NCBI RefSeq assembly: GCF_010500845.1
Contig: NZ_JAAAMI010000008.1
Span: forward strand, 123,065 to 187,064
Length of the DNA: 64,000 nucleotides
Direction: 5' to 3'
Origin: Flagellimonas sediminis
GTDB lineage: Bacteria > Bacteroidota > Bacteroidia > Flavobacteriales > Flavobacteriaceae
Shown here in pieces: positions 1-8,195 of this stretch. Numbering within the stretch: position 1 is the stretch's first letter; every line of letters starts with the position of its first letter. The notes under the pieces are model-generated. The model made no database searches. It was given only the letters and a program-made list of their open reading frames with translations, and was not told where the DNA came from. The translations under genes were made by a program, and so were the position numbers.

Positions 1-2
1 TC

Positions 3-1496
3 TATATTGGCAGTGAAGAGGTAAAGACAGGCAATACCAAACCCATGTCCCCTCCGCATGAGCACAAACATGTTGTGGGACATTACCATACCGCCGACAA
101 AAAACTTGTGGAAAAAACCATCGCCAACTGCCTGGAATCAAGAAGGGCCTGGGCAAATCTCCCATGGGAACAGCGCGCCGCGGTCTTTTTAAAAGCCGCC
201 GAGCTGATTGCCGGTCCATATCGCGCCAAGATCAATGCGGCTACCATGATGGCGCAGTCCAAGACCATACACCAAGCTGAAATCGATGCCGCTTGTGAGT
301 TGATCGATTTCCTAAGGTTCAATGTAGAGTTCATGTCGCAGATCTATGGGGAACAACCAGAATCTTCCGAAGGTATTTGGAACCGTGTAGAGTATCGCCC
401 TTTGGAAGGTTTCATCTATGCGATAACACCTTTTAACTTTACGGCTATTGCAGGTAACCTGCCTGCCAGTGCCGCCATGATGGGCAACGTGGTTGTTTGG
501 AAACCCAGCGACAGTCAAGTGTTCTCCGCCAAGGTGATCATGGACGTTTTTAAAGAAGCCGGTCTTCCCGATGGCGTGATCAATATGGTGATGGGTGACC
601 CCGTCATGATCTCGGAAACCCTTTTGACCAGCCCTGATTTTGCGGGACTGCACTTCACCGGTTCCACCTATGTGTTCAAGGAACTTTGGAAGCAGATCGG
701 GAACAATATACATTCCTATAAGACCTACCCAAGAATTGTTGGAGAGACCGGAGGAAAGGATTTCATCATTGCCCACCCATCGGCAAAACCAAAACAGGTG
801 GCCACTGCGATTGTAAGAGGTGCTTTTGAGCTACAGGGGCAAAAATGTAGTGCCGCCTCCCGTGTGTACCTTCCTAAATCCGTAGCAAATGAAATCTTGG
901 ATCTGGTAAAAGCGGATTTGGCCTCGTTCAACAAACCTGGATCACCAGAAGATATGAGCAACTTTGTTACCGCTGTGATCCACGAAGCTTCTTTTGACAA
1001 ACTGGCCAAGTATATCGATCAGGCCAAGACCGACAAGGATGCCGAAATCATTGCCGGAGGGGGATACGACAAATCCGTAGGTTATTTTGTGGAACCTACC
1101 GTTATTTTGACCACCAATCCAAAGTATGAGACCATGTGCACCGAGTTGTTCGGCCCAGTGGTCACCGTGTATATCTATGAGGACCAGGATTGGAGTGAAA
1201 CCCTTAAATTGGTTGACAGCACTTCCGAATATGCACTTACAGGAGCTGTTCTGTCCACTGATAGATATGCCATTGAAGAGGCCACCAAGGCCCTTCAGGA
1301 TTGTGCGGGGAACTTCTACATCAACGACAAGCCTACTGGGGCCGTTGTAGGCCAGCAGCCTTTTGGCGGTGCTAGGGCATCTGGAACCAATGACAAAGCG
1401 GGCTCTGCCCAAAATTTACTTCGCTGGGTTTCTCCACGATTGATCAAGGAAACCTTTGTGACGCCAGAAGATTATCGTTATCCATTTTTGGGATAA
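3..1496 (+). CDS. pruA: L-glutamate gamma-semialdehyde dehydrogenase (5' end missing)
   Basis: NAD-dependent aldehyde dehydrogenase that oxidises glutamate semialdehyde (from proline) to glutamate in the cytoplasm. The frame is open from base 3 through the methionine at 45. The codons before it read YIGSEEVKTGNTKP, which matches the N-terminal part of the PruA family just before the conserved PPHEH stretch, so the real start lies left of the window and about 40-50 residues are missing. Visible ALDH landmarks are the cofactor-binding ITPFNFTAIAGNLPASAA and WKPS, the FTGS loop, the catalytic-base region GETGGKDF, and the nucleophile cysteine in GQKCSAASR. A strong terminator follows directly, so this is the last gene of its unit. 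The family call is secure. Confidence 0.93.
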   Translation, partial: YIGSEEVKTGNTKPMSPPHEHKHVVGHYHTADKKLVEKTIANCLESRRAWANLPWEQRAAVFLKAAELIAGPYRAKINAATMMAQSKTIHQAEIDAACELIDFLRFNVEFMSQIYGEQPESSEGIWNRVEYRPLEGFIYAITPFNFTAIAGNLPASAAMMGNVVVWKPSDSQVFSAKVIMDVFKEAGLPDGVINMVMGDPVMISETLLTSPDFAGLHFTGSTYVFKELWKQIGNNIHSYKTYPRIVGETGGKDFIIAHPSAKPKQVATAIVRGAFELQGQKCSAASRVYLPKSVANEILDLVKADLASFNKPGSPEDMSNFVTAVIHEASFDKLAKYIDQAKTDKDAEIIAGGGYDKSVGYFVEPTVILTTNPKYETMCTELFGPVVTVYIYEDQDWSETLKLVDSTSEYALTGAVLSTDRYAIEEATKALQDCAGNFYINDKPTGAVVGQQPFGGARASGTNDKAGSAQNLLRWVSPRLIKETFVTPEDYRYPFLG

Positions 1497-1514
1497 TTCT
1501 GAAATACCTAATTT

Positions 1515-1545
1515 AAAGGCTGCCATTAATGGCAGCCTTTTTTTT
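1515..1545 (+). terminator. Rho-independent terminator after pruA
   Basis: A perfect 10-bp stem pairs AAAGGCTGCC (1515-1524) with GGCAGCCTTT (1531-1540) around the loop ATTAAT. It runs into an uninterrupted T tract ending at 1545. It lies 18 bases after the pruA stop and ahead of the creatininase gene, so it separates the two. Confidence 0.9.
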
Positions 1546-1563
1546 GACTCAAAAATAAAATCT

Positions 1564-2328
1564 ATGCCCAGACCCTTTGTATTGGCCGAAACCAACTGGA
1601 AACACCTTAAGGACGAATCCTTTGATTTGGCAGTGCTCCCTTGGGGTGCCACGGAAGCCCATAACTATCACCTTCCATATGCCACAGATGTAATCGAAGC
1701 GACCAAAATTGCCGAAGAATCCGCAAGATTGGCTTGGGAGCAAGGTTGCAAGGTGGTAGTGTTGCCCACTATTCCATTTGGGGTAAACACGGGACAATCC
1801 GATATCTATCTGGATATGAACCTGAACCCCAGCACCCAATTTGCTATTTTGAAGGATGTATTGACCGTTTTGGACAGACAAGGAATACATAAGTTCATGA
1901 TATTGAACAGTCATGGAGGCAATAATTGGGAAGCTCTGGTACGGGAATTGGGACTGCTCTTCCCCAATTTGTTCCTTTGTGTTACCAATTGGTTCAAAAT
2001 GGTGGAAAAAAAGCACATTTTTGAAAATCCTGGTGATCACGCGGATGAAATGGAAACCAGTCTCATCCTTCATTTGGCGCCGGATTTGGTGCTACCCAAG
2101 GAAGATTGGGGCGATGGAAAAGAGTTCAAAAACAAAATCAAGGCCTTTTCCGAAGGATGGGCCTGGACGGAACGACCTTGGTCCAAGATAAGTTCGGATA
2201 CGGGTGTAGGTGACCCATCCAAAGCAACGGCAGAAAAAGGAAAGCTGTTTTTTGATGCGGTTTGTGCAAAAATGGCAAAGCTTTTCAAAGATATTTCGGA
2301 GGCCGATTTAGAGACGCTTTACGAGTAG
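1564..2328 (+). CDS. Creatininase-family amidohydrolase
   Basis: This 254-residue protein belongs to the creatininase / mycofactocin MftE-like fold of metal-dependent amidohydrolases. N-terminal residues WGATEAHNYHLPYATD correspond to the family's metal-binding E/H/D cluster. NSHGGNN near residue 120 is the hallmark loop, followed by HADEMETS with a further acidic/His ligand set. The substrate cannot be read from the sequence: the family includes creatininases, formamide hydrolases and peptide-processing enzymes, and no creatine or RiPP genes are adjacent. The ATG is 19 bases past the pruA terminator, so it probably has its own promoter. The family call is firm; the specific reaction is not assigned. 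Confidence 0.82.
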   Translation: MPRPFVLAETNWKHLKDESFDLAVLPWGATEAHNYHLPYATDVIEATKIAEESARLAWEQGCKVVVLPTIPFGVNTGQSDIYLDMNLNPSTQFAILKDVLTVLDRQGIHKFMILNSHGGNNWEALVRELGLLFPNLFLCVTNWFKMVEKKHIFENPGDHADEMETSLILHLAPDLVLPKEDWGDGKEFKNKIKAFSEGWAWTERPWSKISSDTGVGDPSKATAEKGKLFFDAVCAKMAKLFKDISEADLETLYE

Positions 2329-2447
2329 AATTAAGCAATTCCAGACAAGTTTTAGACTTCAGCGAACAATTCATTTGTAAATTTAACGTTAATTAATTGT
2401 TACTTGAATGTAATCTATTTACTTTTACCGTATCAAATCAATTCGTT

Positions 2448-2570
2448 ATGAGCTTAGGAAAACATGTTTGGTGGAAAAAATTCGTTGATAAATACAACCG
2501 TCTCTGGAAATTTGGCAAAGACTATTCCCGGAAATGTAGGTTGGTTTATAAAAGGATGTACAGTATTTGA
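2448..2570 (+). CDS. Possible 40-residue basic small protein
   Basis: An ATG at 2448 opens a 40-codon frame ending TGA at 2570, in an otherwise empty 384-base gap. The product is very basic and aromatic, with WWKKF, YNRLWKF and KRMYSI segments and many Lys/Arg, and no membrane segment. The upstream DNA is AT-rich and promoter-like. I recognise no family. The evidence is the intact frame, the amino acid bias and the location; comparison with related genomes would be needed to call it a gene. Confidence 0.3.
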   Translation: MSLGKHVWWKKFVDKYNRLWKFGKDYSRKCRLVYKRMYSI

Positions 2571-2712
2571 TAAAGCCTGTCTGCCAAACCAACAAATTCA
2601 CCCAAAAGCCCATATTTTCTCCTATATTTGGTTATTGTAATTATTGCACAAGGAATAACCTCCTTTTCATCCTGAATTGATTTCCGTTGCACAAATCAAA
2701 GTTTGCTTTGCA

Positions 2713-4986
2713 ATGAAAAAGGAGGCCAATACATTCGAAAAACTTTTAACGGATGACCCTGTTCCGACCCAGATTAACTACAATGACATACTCCATTCTT
2801 TCAAAATTCAGGATTATCGTACTGCTCTCCATAAATGCCAAACCATTAATACTGAATACCCAAATGCATGGTTTTATTGTATTGAAGCGGAGCTTTTTAT
2901 AACATTGAACGAGTATGGTTCCGCGGTGAGCGCTTACCATAAAGCATTTGCCGCTTCTGGAAATGACCCCCTTCTCGATCATTACATTTCCTTACAACTT
3001 GCCCTTTGCTACCTTGAACAGAATGAGCTGCGCCAACTCCTAGATACCTTGGAGACCTATTTCTTATTTTATCCAACAAAAAATACAAGACAATTATCAC
3101 AAACCTATCTTCATTATTACCTCTACCTAATAGCATTGCTCCAACAAAATGATCCAGAAAAGGTCCAGTACATTATGCACGAATTGGAGTCATTTGATTG
3201 CACGGAACTACAGTTTCTCAAAATTGCAGTGGGGTTTGCACAAAACACACCTGGTTTTGGGGAAATCTATGAACAATACATCAATTACCGACCTTCCCAT
3301 GCATGCAAATTGAATGAATGTTTTTTGATGGGCATAAACAATTTTAAGGATGAAGCAGATGCCAAATCGTTCTTTGAAAACTGTGTTGAAGATGAACTGT
3401 ATTATACCCGATTGCTATATGAATTTGAGAGTATTGGACGAAATGATATTGATTTCACATCCAACACCTCAACCTACAGTATTTTATTGAAAATTAAGGA
3501 ACCCCATTCCTTCCAAATCAAAAAGAGAATACGGATGTTGTCCCCAAGCTTGGAAAACATCATCCAAATATTGGGATCATCTGAAATTCCGCATTTTCAC
3601 AAAAACTTGGATGAAAAATCCACTTATATCGAAATTCATTGCCCAACGGATAAGTGGTTTGGAGATTATGGGCATTTTGCCCAAGTTTTGCTTTGGTTAT
3701 GCCAATATGCAGAGGACATTCAAATCTTGATCTCCGAGATGTATGAAAATTGGATCGATCATTTCCAGTCTCAAGATGGCCTTTCCAGTTATTGTCGGTA
3801 CTACGGAAAAGATGACACTTTGGAATCCAAACTAAGTACCTACGAGGAGATAGCCCTTAAAAATTGCAATAATCTGGAGCTGAACAAAATCATCTCCAAA
3901 ACATTTGAAACTTACGGAAGGGTCAACCATGTAAATCCGGATTCGGTTTACAGGGAAAACCATACATCCATGGAACGTCTCATCAAAGCCCTGCAATACA
4001 ATCCAGAAAATATTGAAGCTTTAGTTTCCTATGGCATCATCCTCTATTCCAAATCCAATTACATACAAAGTAAAAAACAATTTGAAACGGCCGTTCAAAT
4101 TGACAATGACCTACCCATTCCACATTATTATTTGGGAAAAATATTGCTGTTGGAAAATAACACGGCTTTAGCAGAGCAATCGTTCCAGACGCTTTATACT
4201 ATTCAATCCGTTAACATAGATATCTTGGATCTTAAAATTGACGCCTTTAAAGTCCTGCGGGAAATTGCCTTTACCAAACCCGAGACATTGCATACTACCA
4301 TTGGCGACATCGAAAGCAGATTAAGCGAATTATACAGGTTGAAAACTAATTTAGAACTGGAGCATACCCAAAAGATCAACAATAGTTCCTACGCCCAACA
4401 AGAATTGAAAAATGCATTGGACCAATGTATACAAAAGTTAAAAGAAACCCCTAAAAATGTTTCTTTAGTGATAGAGCTCGGACATTGCCATTATCATCTC
4501 AACGCTTTTGAAAAAGCTGTGACAGCTTATAAGAAAGCTCTTCGAATTGGTACTCCTCAAGAATTTGATGTAACGCTTTGGCTTGCCACGTCATTACTTT
4601 ATGAAAAGAAAGCCAATGAAGCCCAACTTCTTTTAAATACTGCTTTGGACAGGATGGAATCCCCACAACGAAAAGCAATCCTCTTGGGATCACTTGCATG
4701 GCTATATATGGAAGAGGGCGACAAAACCAAGGCCTCCATGCATTTGGAAAAAGCCATGGACTTGAATAAAGACTACTGTTATTTGTGGTATCTGAAAGCC
4801 ATCTTGTTGACAAAAAAGGGGGCACATGATATGACACTTGAATGTATTGCCAAAACAATTTTACTGGATGTCACCAAAAGAAGTTTGCTACAAAATGAAA
4901 AAGAGTTGGACACTCTTAAATCAGATATTCGTTTTTGGGATCTGGTTTTAAAACCCCAACCCAACGATTCCCGCGATAAATGTTAG
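2713..4986 (+). CDS. Large tetratricopeptide-repeat protein
   Basis: About 757 residues, rich in helices with TPR-like repeats. Clear examples are near the C-terminus (IELGHCHYHLNAFEKAVTAY, AWLYMEEGDKTKASMHLEKA) and in the middle (NIEALVSYGIILYSKSNY). There is no signal peptide or membrane span, so it is probably a cytoplasmic scaffold. The frame is open from a TTG at 2677, but the ATG at 2713 (MKKEANTFEK) is the more credible start. The stop overlaps the convergent rsmG stop by 4 bases. No catalytic domain was recognised, and the partner is unknown. Confidence 0.75.
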   Translation: MKKEANTFEKLLTDDPVPTQINYNDILHSFKIQDYRTALHKCQTINTEYPNAWFYCIEAELFITLNEYGSAVSAYHKAFAASGNDPLLDHYISLQLALCYLEQNELRQLLDTLETYFLFYPTKNTRQLSQTYLHYYLYLIALLQQNDPEKVQYIMHELESFDCTELQFLKIAVGFAQNTPGFGEIYEQYINYRPSHACKLNECFLMGINNFKDEADAKSFFENCVEDELYYTRLLYEFESIGRNDIDFTSNTSTYSILLKIKEPHSFQIKKRIRMLSPSLENIIQILGSSEIPHFHKNLDEKSTYIEIHCPTDKWFGDYGHFAQVLLWLCQYAEDIQILISEMYENWIDHFQSQDGLSSYCRYYGKDDTLESKLSTYEEIALKNCNNLELNKIISKTFETYGRVNHVNPDSVYRENHTSMERLIKALQYNPENIEALVSYGIILYSKSNYIQSKKQFETAVQIDNDLPIPHYYLGKILLLENNTALAEQSFQTLYTIQSVNIDILDLKIDAFKVLREIAFTKPETLHTTIGDIESRLSELYRLKTNLELEHTQKINNSSYAQQELKNALDQCIQKLKETPKNVSLVIELGHCHYHLNAFEKAVTAYKKALRIGTPQEFDVTLWLATSLLYEKKANEAQLLLNTALDRMESPQRKAILLGSLAWLYMEEGDKTKASMHLEKAMDLNKDYCYLWYLKAILLTKKGAHDMTLECIAKTILLDVTKRSLLQNEKELDTLKSDIRFWDLVLKPQPNDSRDKC

Positions 4987-5621
4987 AAAGATTTAAACTT
5001 TTGAGGAAGGTACACCACTTTCTTGGTATCAAAGAAATCCTCCTCAAAATAATCCTTAAGATCAAAGATCTGAACGGTGGTATAATCTTTCAACTCTTCT
5101 TCCAAGTCACCACCCTTTAGATAGAGTATCCCATTTTTCCGTTCATGGGAAGAATCCTTTTTTATTTTTCCCCTGGTCCAATACACAAAAGTGGGCATAG
5201 CGGCAACGGCCCTGCTGACAATAAAATCAAATTGTCCAGGGATATCTTCCACTCTGGAATGAATGGCCTTTACATTTTCAAGTTGTAGCCCATCAATCAC
5301 CTCTTGAACCACCTTGATCTTTTTACCAATGGCATCCACCAAGGTGAAATTGACGTTCGGGAAAAGGATGGCCAACGGAATACCGGGAAAGCCCCCGCCT
5401 GTACCCACATCTAAAATATGGGCCCCTTCATTAAAGGTCTGAATCTTTGCAATTCCCAGAGAATGAAGTACATGCCGAAGATAAAGCTCGTCGATATCCT
5501 TTCTACTGACCACATTGATCTTTTGGTTCCAATCCTGATATAATCCTTCCAATGCCTTAAAATGGGCCACTTGTTCCTCGGTGAGCGTCGTAAAATATTT
5601 TTGGATGATATCAACAGTCAT
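4983..5621 (-). CDS. rsmG: 16S rRNA (guanine527-N7)-methyltransferase RsmG
   Basis: SAM-dependent enzyme that methylates N7 of G527 in 16S rRNA. At 212 residues it has the usual family length. The N-terminal helices contain YQDWNQKINVVSRKD and LYLRHVLHSL, the typical RsmG signature. The SAM loop is ILDVGTGGGFPGIPLA, followed by VDAIGKK and the SRAVA segment. The frame could start at a GTG two codons earlier (5627), but the ATG at 5621 (MTVDIIQKYF) fits the family better. A TAATTTTG -7-like element lies about 20 bases upstream. It is transcribed divergently from the desaturase gene. Confidence 0.95.
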   Translation of the reverse strand: MTVDIIQKYFTTLTEEQVAHFKALEGLYQDWNQKINVVSRKDIDELYLRHVLHSLGIAKIQTFNEGAHILDVGTGGGFPGIPLAILFPNVNFTLVDAIGKKIKVVQEVIDGLQLENVKAIHSRVEDIPGQFDFIVSRAVAAMPTFVYWTRGKIKKDSSHERKNGILYLKGGDLEEELKDYTTVQIFDLKDYFEEDFFDTKKVVYLPQKFKSF

Positions 5622-5688
5622 TCCCACGAACTTATTTTTAGCAAAATTAATACTTTTAAAGACCTTAACATCGTTCTAACATAAGGCA

Positions 5689-5721
5689 TTTGATCTCATC
5701 GGATTAAAAAAGCTATTTTTG
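5689..5721 (+). promoter_or_regulatory. Bacteroidota-type promoter of the desaturase gene
   Basis: TTTG at 5689-5692 and TATTTTTG at 5714-5721 are 21 bases apart. They match the TTTG / TAnnTTTG pattern recognised by the Bacteroidota primary sigma factor. The ATG follows at 5738, giving a leader of roughly 12 bases. Confidence 0.65.
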
Positions 5722-5737
5722 TAAAAACAATTATTTT

Positions 5738-6841
5738 ATGAATACGAGTACCATCCGGTTTTCAAGAAAGGATTCAGCACAATTTTTTAAGACGTTGAAC
5801 AAACGTGTCAATGAATACTTCAACGAGAACAATCTCAAAAAAACCGGGAACTGGAAACTTCACTTGAAAACCATTGTGATGTTTGCCATTTTTCTGACCC
5901 CTTATTTTTTAATTTTAACCCTTCACCTCCCCTTTTGGGCCTATTTGCTACTTTCCATCACCATGGGTGTGGGCATGGCAGGTGTGGGTATGAACGTAAT
6001 GCATGATGGTAACCATGGCGCCTATTCCAACAAAAAATGGGTAAACAAGATTATGGGCAGCAGCATTTATATTTTGGCCGGTAATGTTTATAACTGGCAG
6101 GTACAGCACAATGTATTGCACCACACCTATACCAATATCCACGAGCACGATGAGGATATGGAAGCCGGAAGAATCCTAAGGTTCTCCAAACATGCCAAAT
6201 GGCACAAACACCACCGATTCCAACATTACTACTCCATTTTCCTTTATGGGTTACTTACCTTCAATTGGGCGCTTACCACAGATTTCCAACAGATGTACCG
6301 CTATATGAAGCGTAACCTCAGTTATGGAAAACTGCCCAACCCTGCCATTAACTGGAGTACCTTGGTAATCACTAAAGTCATTTATCTGACCGTTTGGATC
6401 GTTTTGCCCTTGATTTTTGCCAACATTGCATGGTGGCAAGTATTGCTCGGATTCTTTATCATGCATTATGTTGCTGGAGTGATTTTGAGTGTGGTTTTCC
6501 AATTGGCCCACATTGTGGACGATGCGGACCAACCTCTACCTGATGCAGAAGGGAACATGAAAAATACATGGGCGATCCACCAATTGTTTACCACCGTGAA
6601 CTTTGGGACCAAGAACAAGATAGTAAACTGGTTTACCGGCGGTTTGAACCATCAGGTAGAGCACCATATCTTCCCCAATATCAGTCATATACATTACACA
6701 AAAATTTCAAAAATTGTGAAACAGACTGCCAAGGAGTTCAATTTGCCCTACAACGAGTATAAAACTACCAGAAAAGCTATAATTTCGCACTTCAAACATT
6801 TGAAGGAACTGGGTAAAAACCCAGCACTTCAATACCAGTAA
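5738..6841 (+). CDS. Membrane fatty acid desaturase (linoleoyl-CoA/acyl-lipid type)
   Basis: Integral membrane di-iron desaturase of 367 residues. The three His boxes are present: HDGNHGAYS (near residue 90), HNVLHHTY (near 126), and the third box LNHQVEHHIF (near 305) with the Q-x-x-H-H form typical of front-end / linoleoyl-CoA-like desaturases. Hydrophobic stretches near residues 45-85 and 205-260 form the membrane segments. It would put double bonds into membrane acyl chains, for example in cold adaptation; the position of the double bond cannot be told. It is followed 13 bases later by the aminotransferase gene, possibly co-transcribed. Confidence 0.9.
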   Translation: MNTSTIRFSRKDSAQFFKTLNKRVNEYFNENNLKKTGNWKLHLKTIVMFAIFLTPYFLILTLHLPFWAYLLLSITMGVGMAGVGMNVMHDGNHGAYSNKKWVNKIMGSSIYILAGNVYNWQVQHNVLHHTYTNIHEHDEDMEAGRILRFSKHAKWHKHHRFQHYYSIFLYGLLTFNWALTTDFQQMYRYMKRNLSYGKLPNPAINWSTLVITKVIYLTVWIVLPLIFANIAWWQVLLGFFIMHYVAGVILSVVFQLAHIVDDADQPLPDAEGNMKNTWAIHQLFTTVNFGTKNKIVNWFTGGLNHQVEHHIFPNISHIHYTKISKIVKQTAKEFNLPYNEYKTTRKAIISHFKHLKELGKNPALQYQ

Positions 6842-6854
6842 AATAGCATAATAG

Positions 6855-8039
6855 ATGAGCAACCATTTATCTGACAGGATCAAGAACATGTCCACGTCAG
6901 CAACTTTGGCCATGGCTGCCAAAGCTCGTGAACTCCGAAGTGAAGGAAAAGATATTATCGGATTGAGTTTGGGGGAACCCGACTTCAATATTCCCGATTT
7001 TATAAAAGAGGCCGCCAAACAGGCCATTGACGAAAACTACAGTGCCTATACCCCTGTTGATGGGTATGCCGAATTAAAGAAATCCATTTCTGGTAAGTTC
7101 AAACGAGATAATGGTTTGGATTACGGGTTGAACCAAATTGTGGTGTCCACCGGAGCAAAACAATCGTTGTTCAACGTGGCCATGGTTTGTTTGAATCCAG
7201 GTGATGAAGTGATCCTTCCCGCCCCATATTGGGTAAGCTATAGTGATATTGTAAAATTGGCCGAAGGTGTTCCTGTTGAAGTTCCAACCGGAATTGAAAC
7301 GGATTTTAAAATGACGCCGGAACAACTGGAAGCTGCCATTACTCCTAAAACCCGTATGCTTTGGTTCAGTTCACCCTGTAACCCAAGTGGTTCGGTGTAC
7401 GGTAAGGAAGAATTGGAAGCCCTTGCTGCCGTGTTAAAAAAGTATCCGGACATTTATGTGGTTTCCGATGAGATCTATGAGCATATCAACTTTGTTGGTG
7501 GCCATGTAAGCATTGCTGCCATTGATGGAATGTACGACAGGACGATTACCGTGAATGGAGTTTCCAAAGCTTTTGCCATGACCGGATGGCGTATTGGGTA
7601 CATCGGTGCACCAGAATGGATCGCCAAGGGATGTACCAAACTTCAGGGACAGGTAACCAGTGGAGCCAACTCCATTGCACAGCGAGCCGTGATAGCCGCA
7701 CTGGATGCTCCTCTTAGCAAAATCCAGTTTATGATTGACGAGTTCCATAAAAGAAGAGATCTAGTATTGCATCTACTTGGAGAAATCGACGGATTCAAAC
7801 TCAATGTTCCCGAAGGAGCATTCTATGTATTCCCCGATATTTCATCCTTCTTTGGAAAAACGTTGAAAGGTACCACCATTAATAGTGCAGAGGATTTTGC
7901 ACTGTATCTGTTGGAGCACGCCAATGTGGCCACCGTTACAGGAGAAGCTTTTGGTAACCCGAACTGCATCCGCATTTCTTACGCGGCATCAGAAAAAGAA
8001 TTAAGACAGGCCATTGCCCAAATAAAGGAGGTACTTTAA
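6855..8039 (+). CDS. PLP-dependent aspartate/aromatic aminotransferase (class I/II)
   Basis: Class I fold aminotransferase of 394 residues, usual for bacterial aspartate aminotransferase Ib. Visible motifs are the N-terminal SLGEPDFNIPDFI, the pyridoxal-phosphate loop GAKQSLFN, SPCNPSGSVY, and SDEIYEHI. The Schiff-base lysine lies in NGVSKAFAMTGWRIGY, and the C-terminal arginine that binds the substrate carboxylate in NCIRISYA. It most likely transfers amino groups between aspartate and 2-oxoglutarate; prephenate or other substrates are possible. The ATG follows the desaturase stop by 13 bases. A bidirectional terminator closes the unit. Confidence 0.9.
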   Translation: MSNHLSDRIKNMSTSATLAMAAKARELRSEGKDIIGLSLGEPDFNIPDFIKEAAKQAIDENYSAYTPVDGYAELKKSISGKFKRDNGLDYGLNQIVVSTGAKQSLFNVAMVCLNPGDEVILPAPYWVSYSDIVKLAEGVPVEVPTGIETDFKMTPEQLEAAITPKTRMLWFSSPCNPSGSVYGKEELEALAAVLKKYPDIYVVSDEIYEHINFVGGHVSIAAIDGMYDRTITVNGVSKAFAMTGWRIGYIGAPEWIAKGCTKLQGQVTSGANSIAQRAVIAALDAPLSKIQFMIDEFHKRRDLVLHLLGEIDGFKLNVPEGAFYVFPDISSFFGKTLKGTTINSAEDFALYLLEHANVATVTGEAFGNPNCIRISYAASEKELRQAIAQIKEVL

Positions 8040-8052
8040 AATAATATAATGC

Positions 8053-8126
8053 CATCCCGATATTTATTGGGATTGATTCAGCATCTTGTTACAGCTTTAT
8101 GCGACCCTGAAACCAGTTCAGGGTGA
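8053..8126. repeat. Pair of small intergenic inverted repeats (REP-like)
   Basis: Two short palindromes sit side by side: ATCCCGATA with TATTGGGAT (8054-8073), and CCCTGAA (8105-8111) with TTCAGGG (8117-8123) in the context GACCCTGAAACCAGTTCAGG. The second resembles intergenic units I know to be dispersed in many Flavobacteriaceae genomes. No second copy was seen in this window, so dispersal here is an inference. Confidence 0.45.
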
Positions 8127-8155
8127 CGAATTGAAACAGAAAAGAATAGAAATGT

Positions 8156-8195
8156 AAAAACCTCTTGTTGTGAAAACTTCAGGAGGTTTTTTGTT
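8156..8195. terminator. Bidirectional terminator between aminotransferase and trkH
   Basis: AAAAACCTC (8156-8164) pairs with GAGGTTTTT (8183-8191), giving T tracts in both directions. It lies exactly between two convergent genes and ends one base before the trkH stop. Confidence 0.75.
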
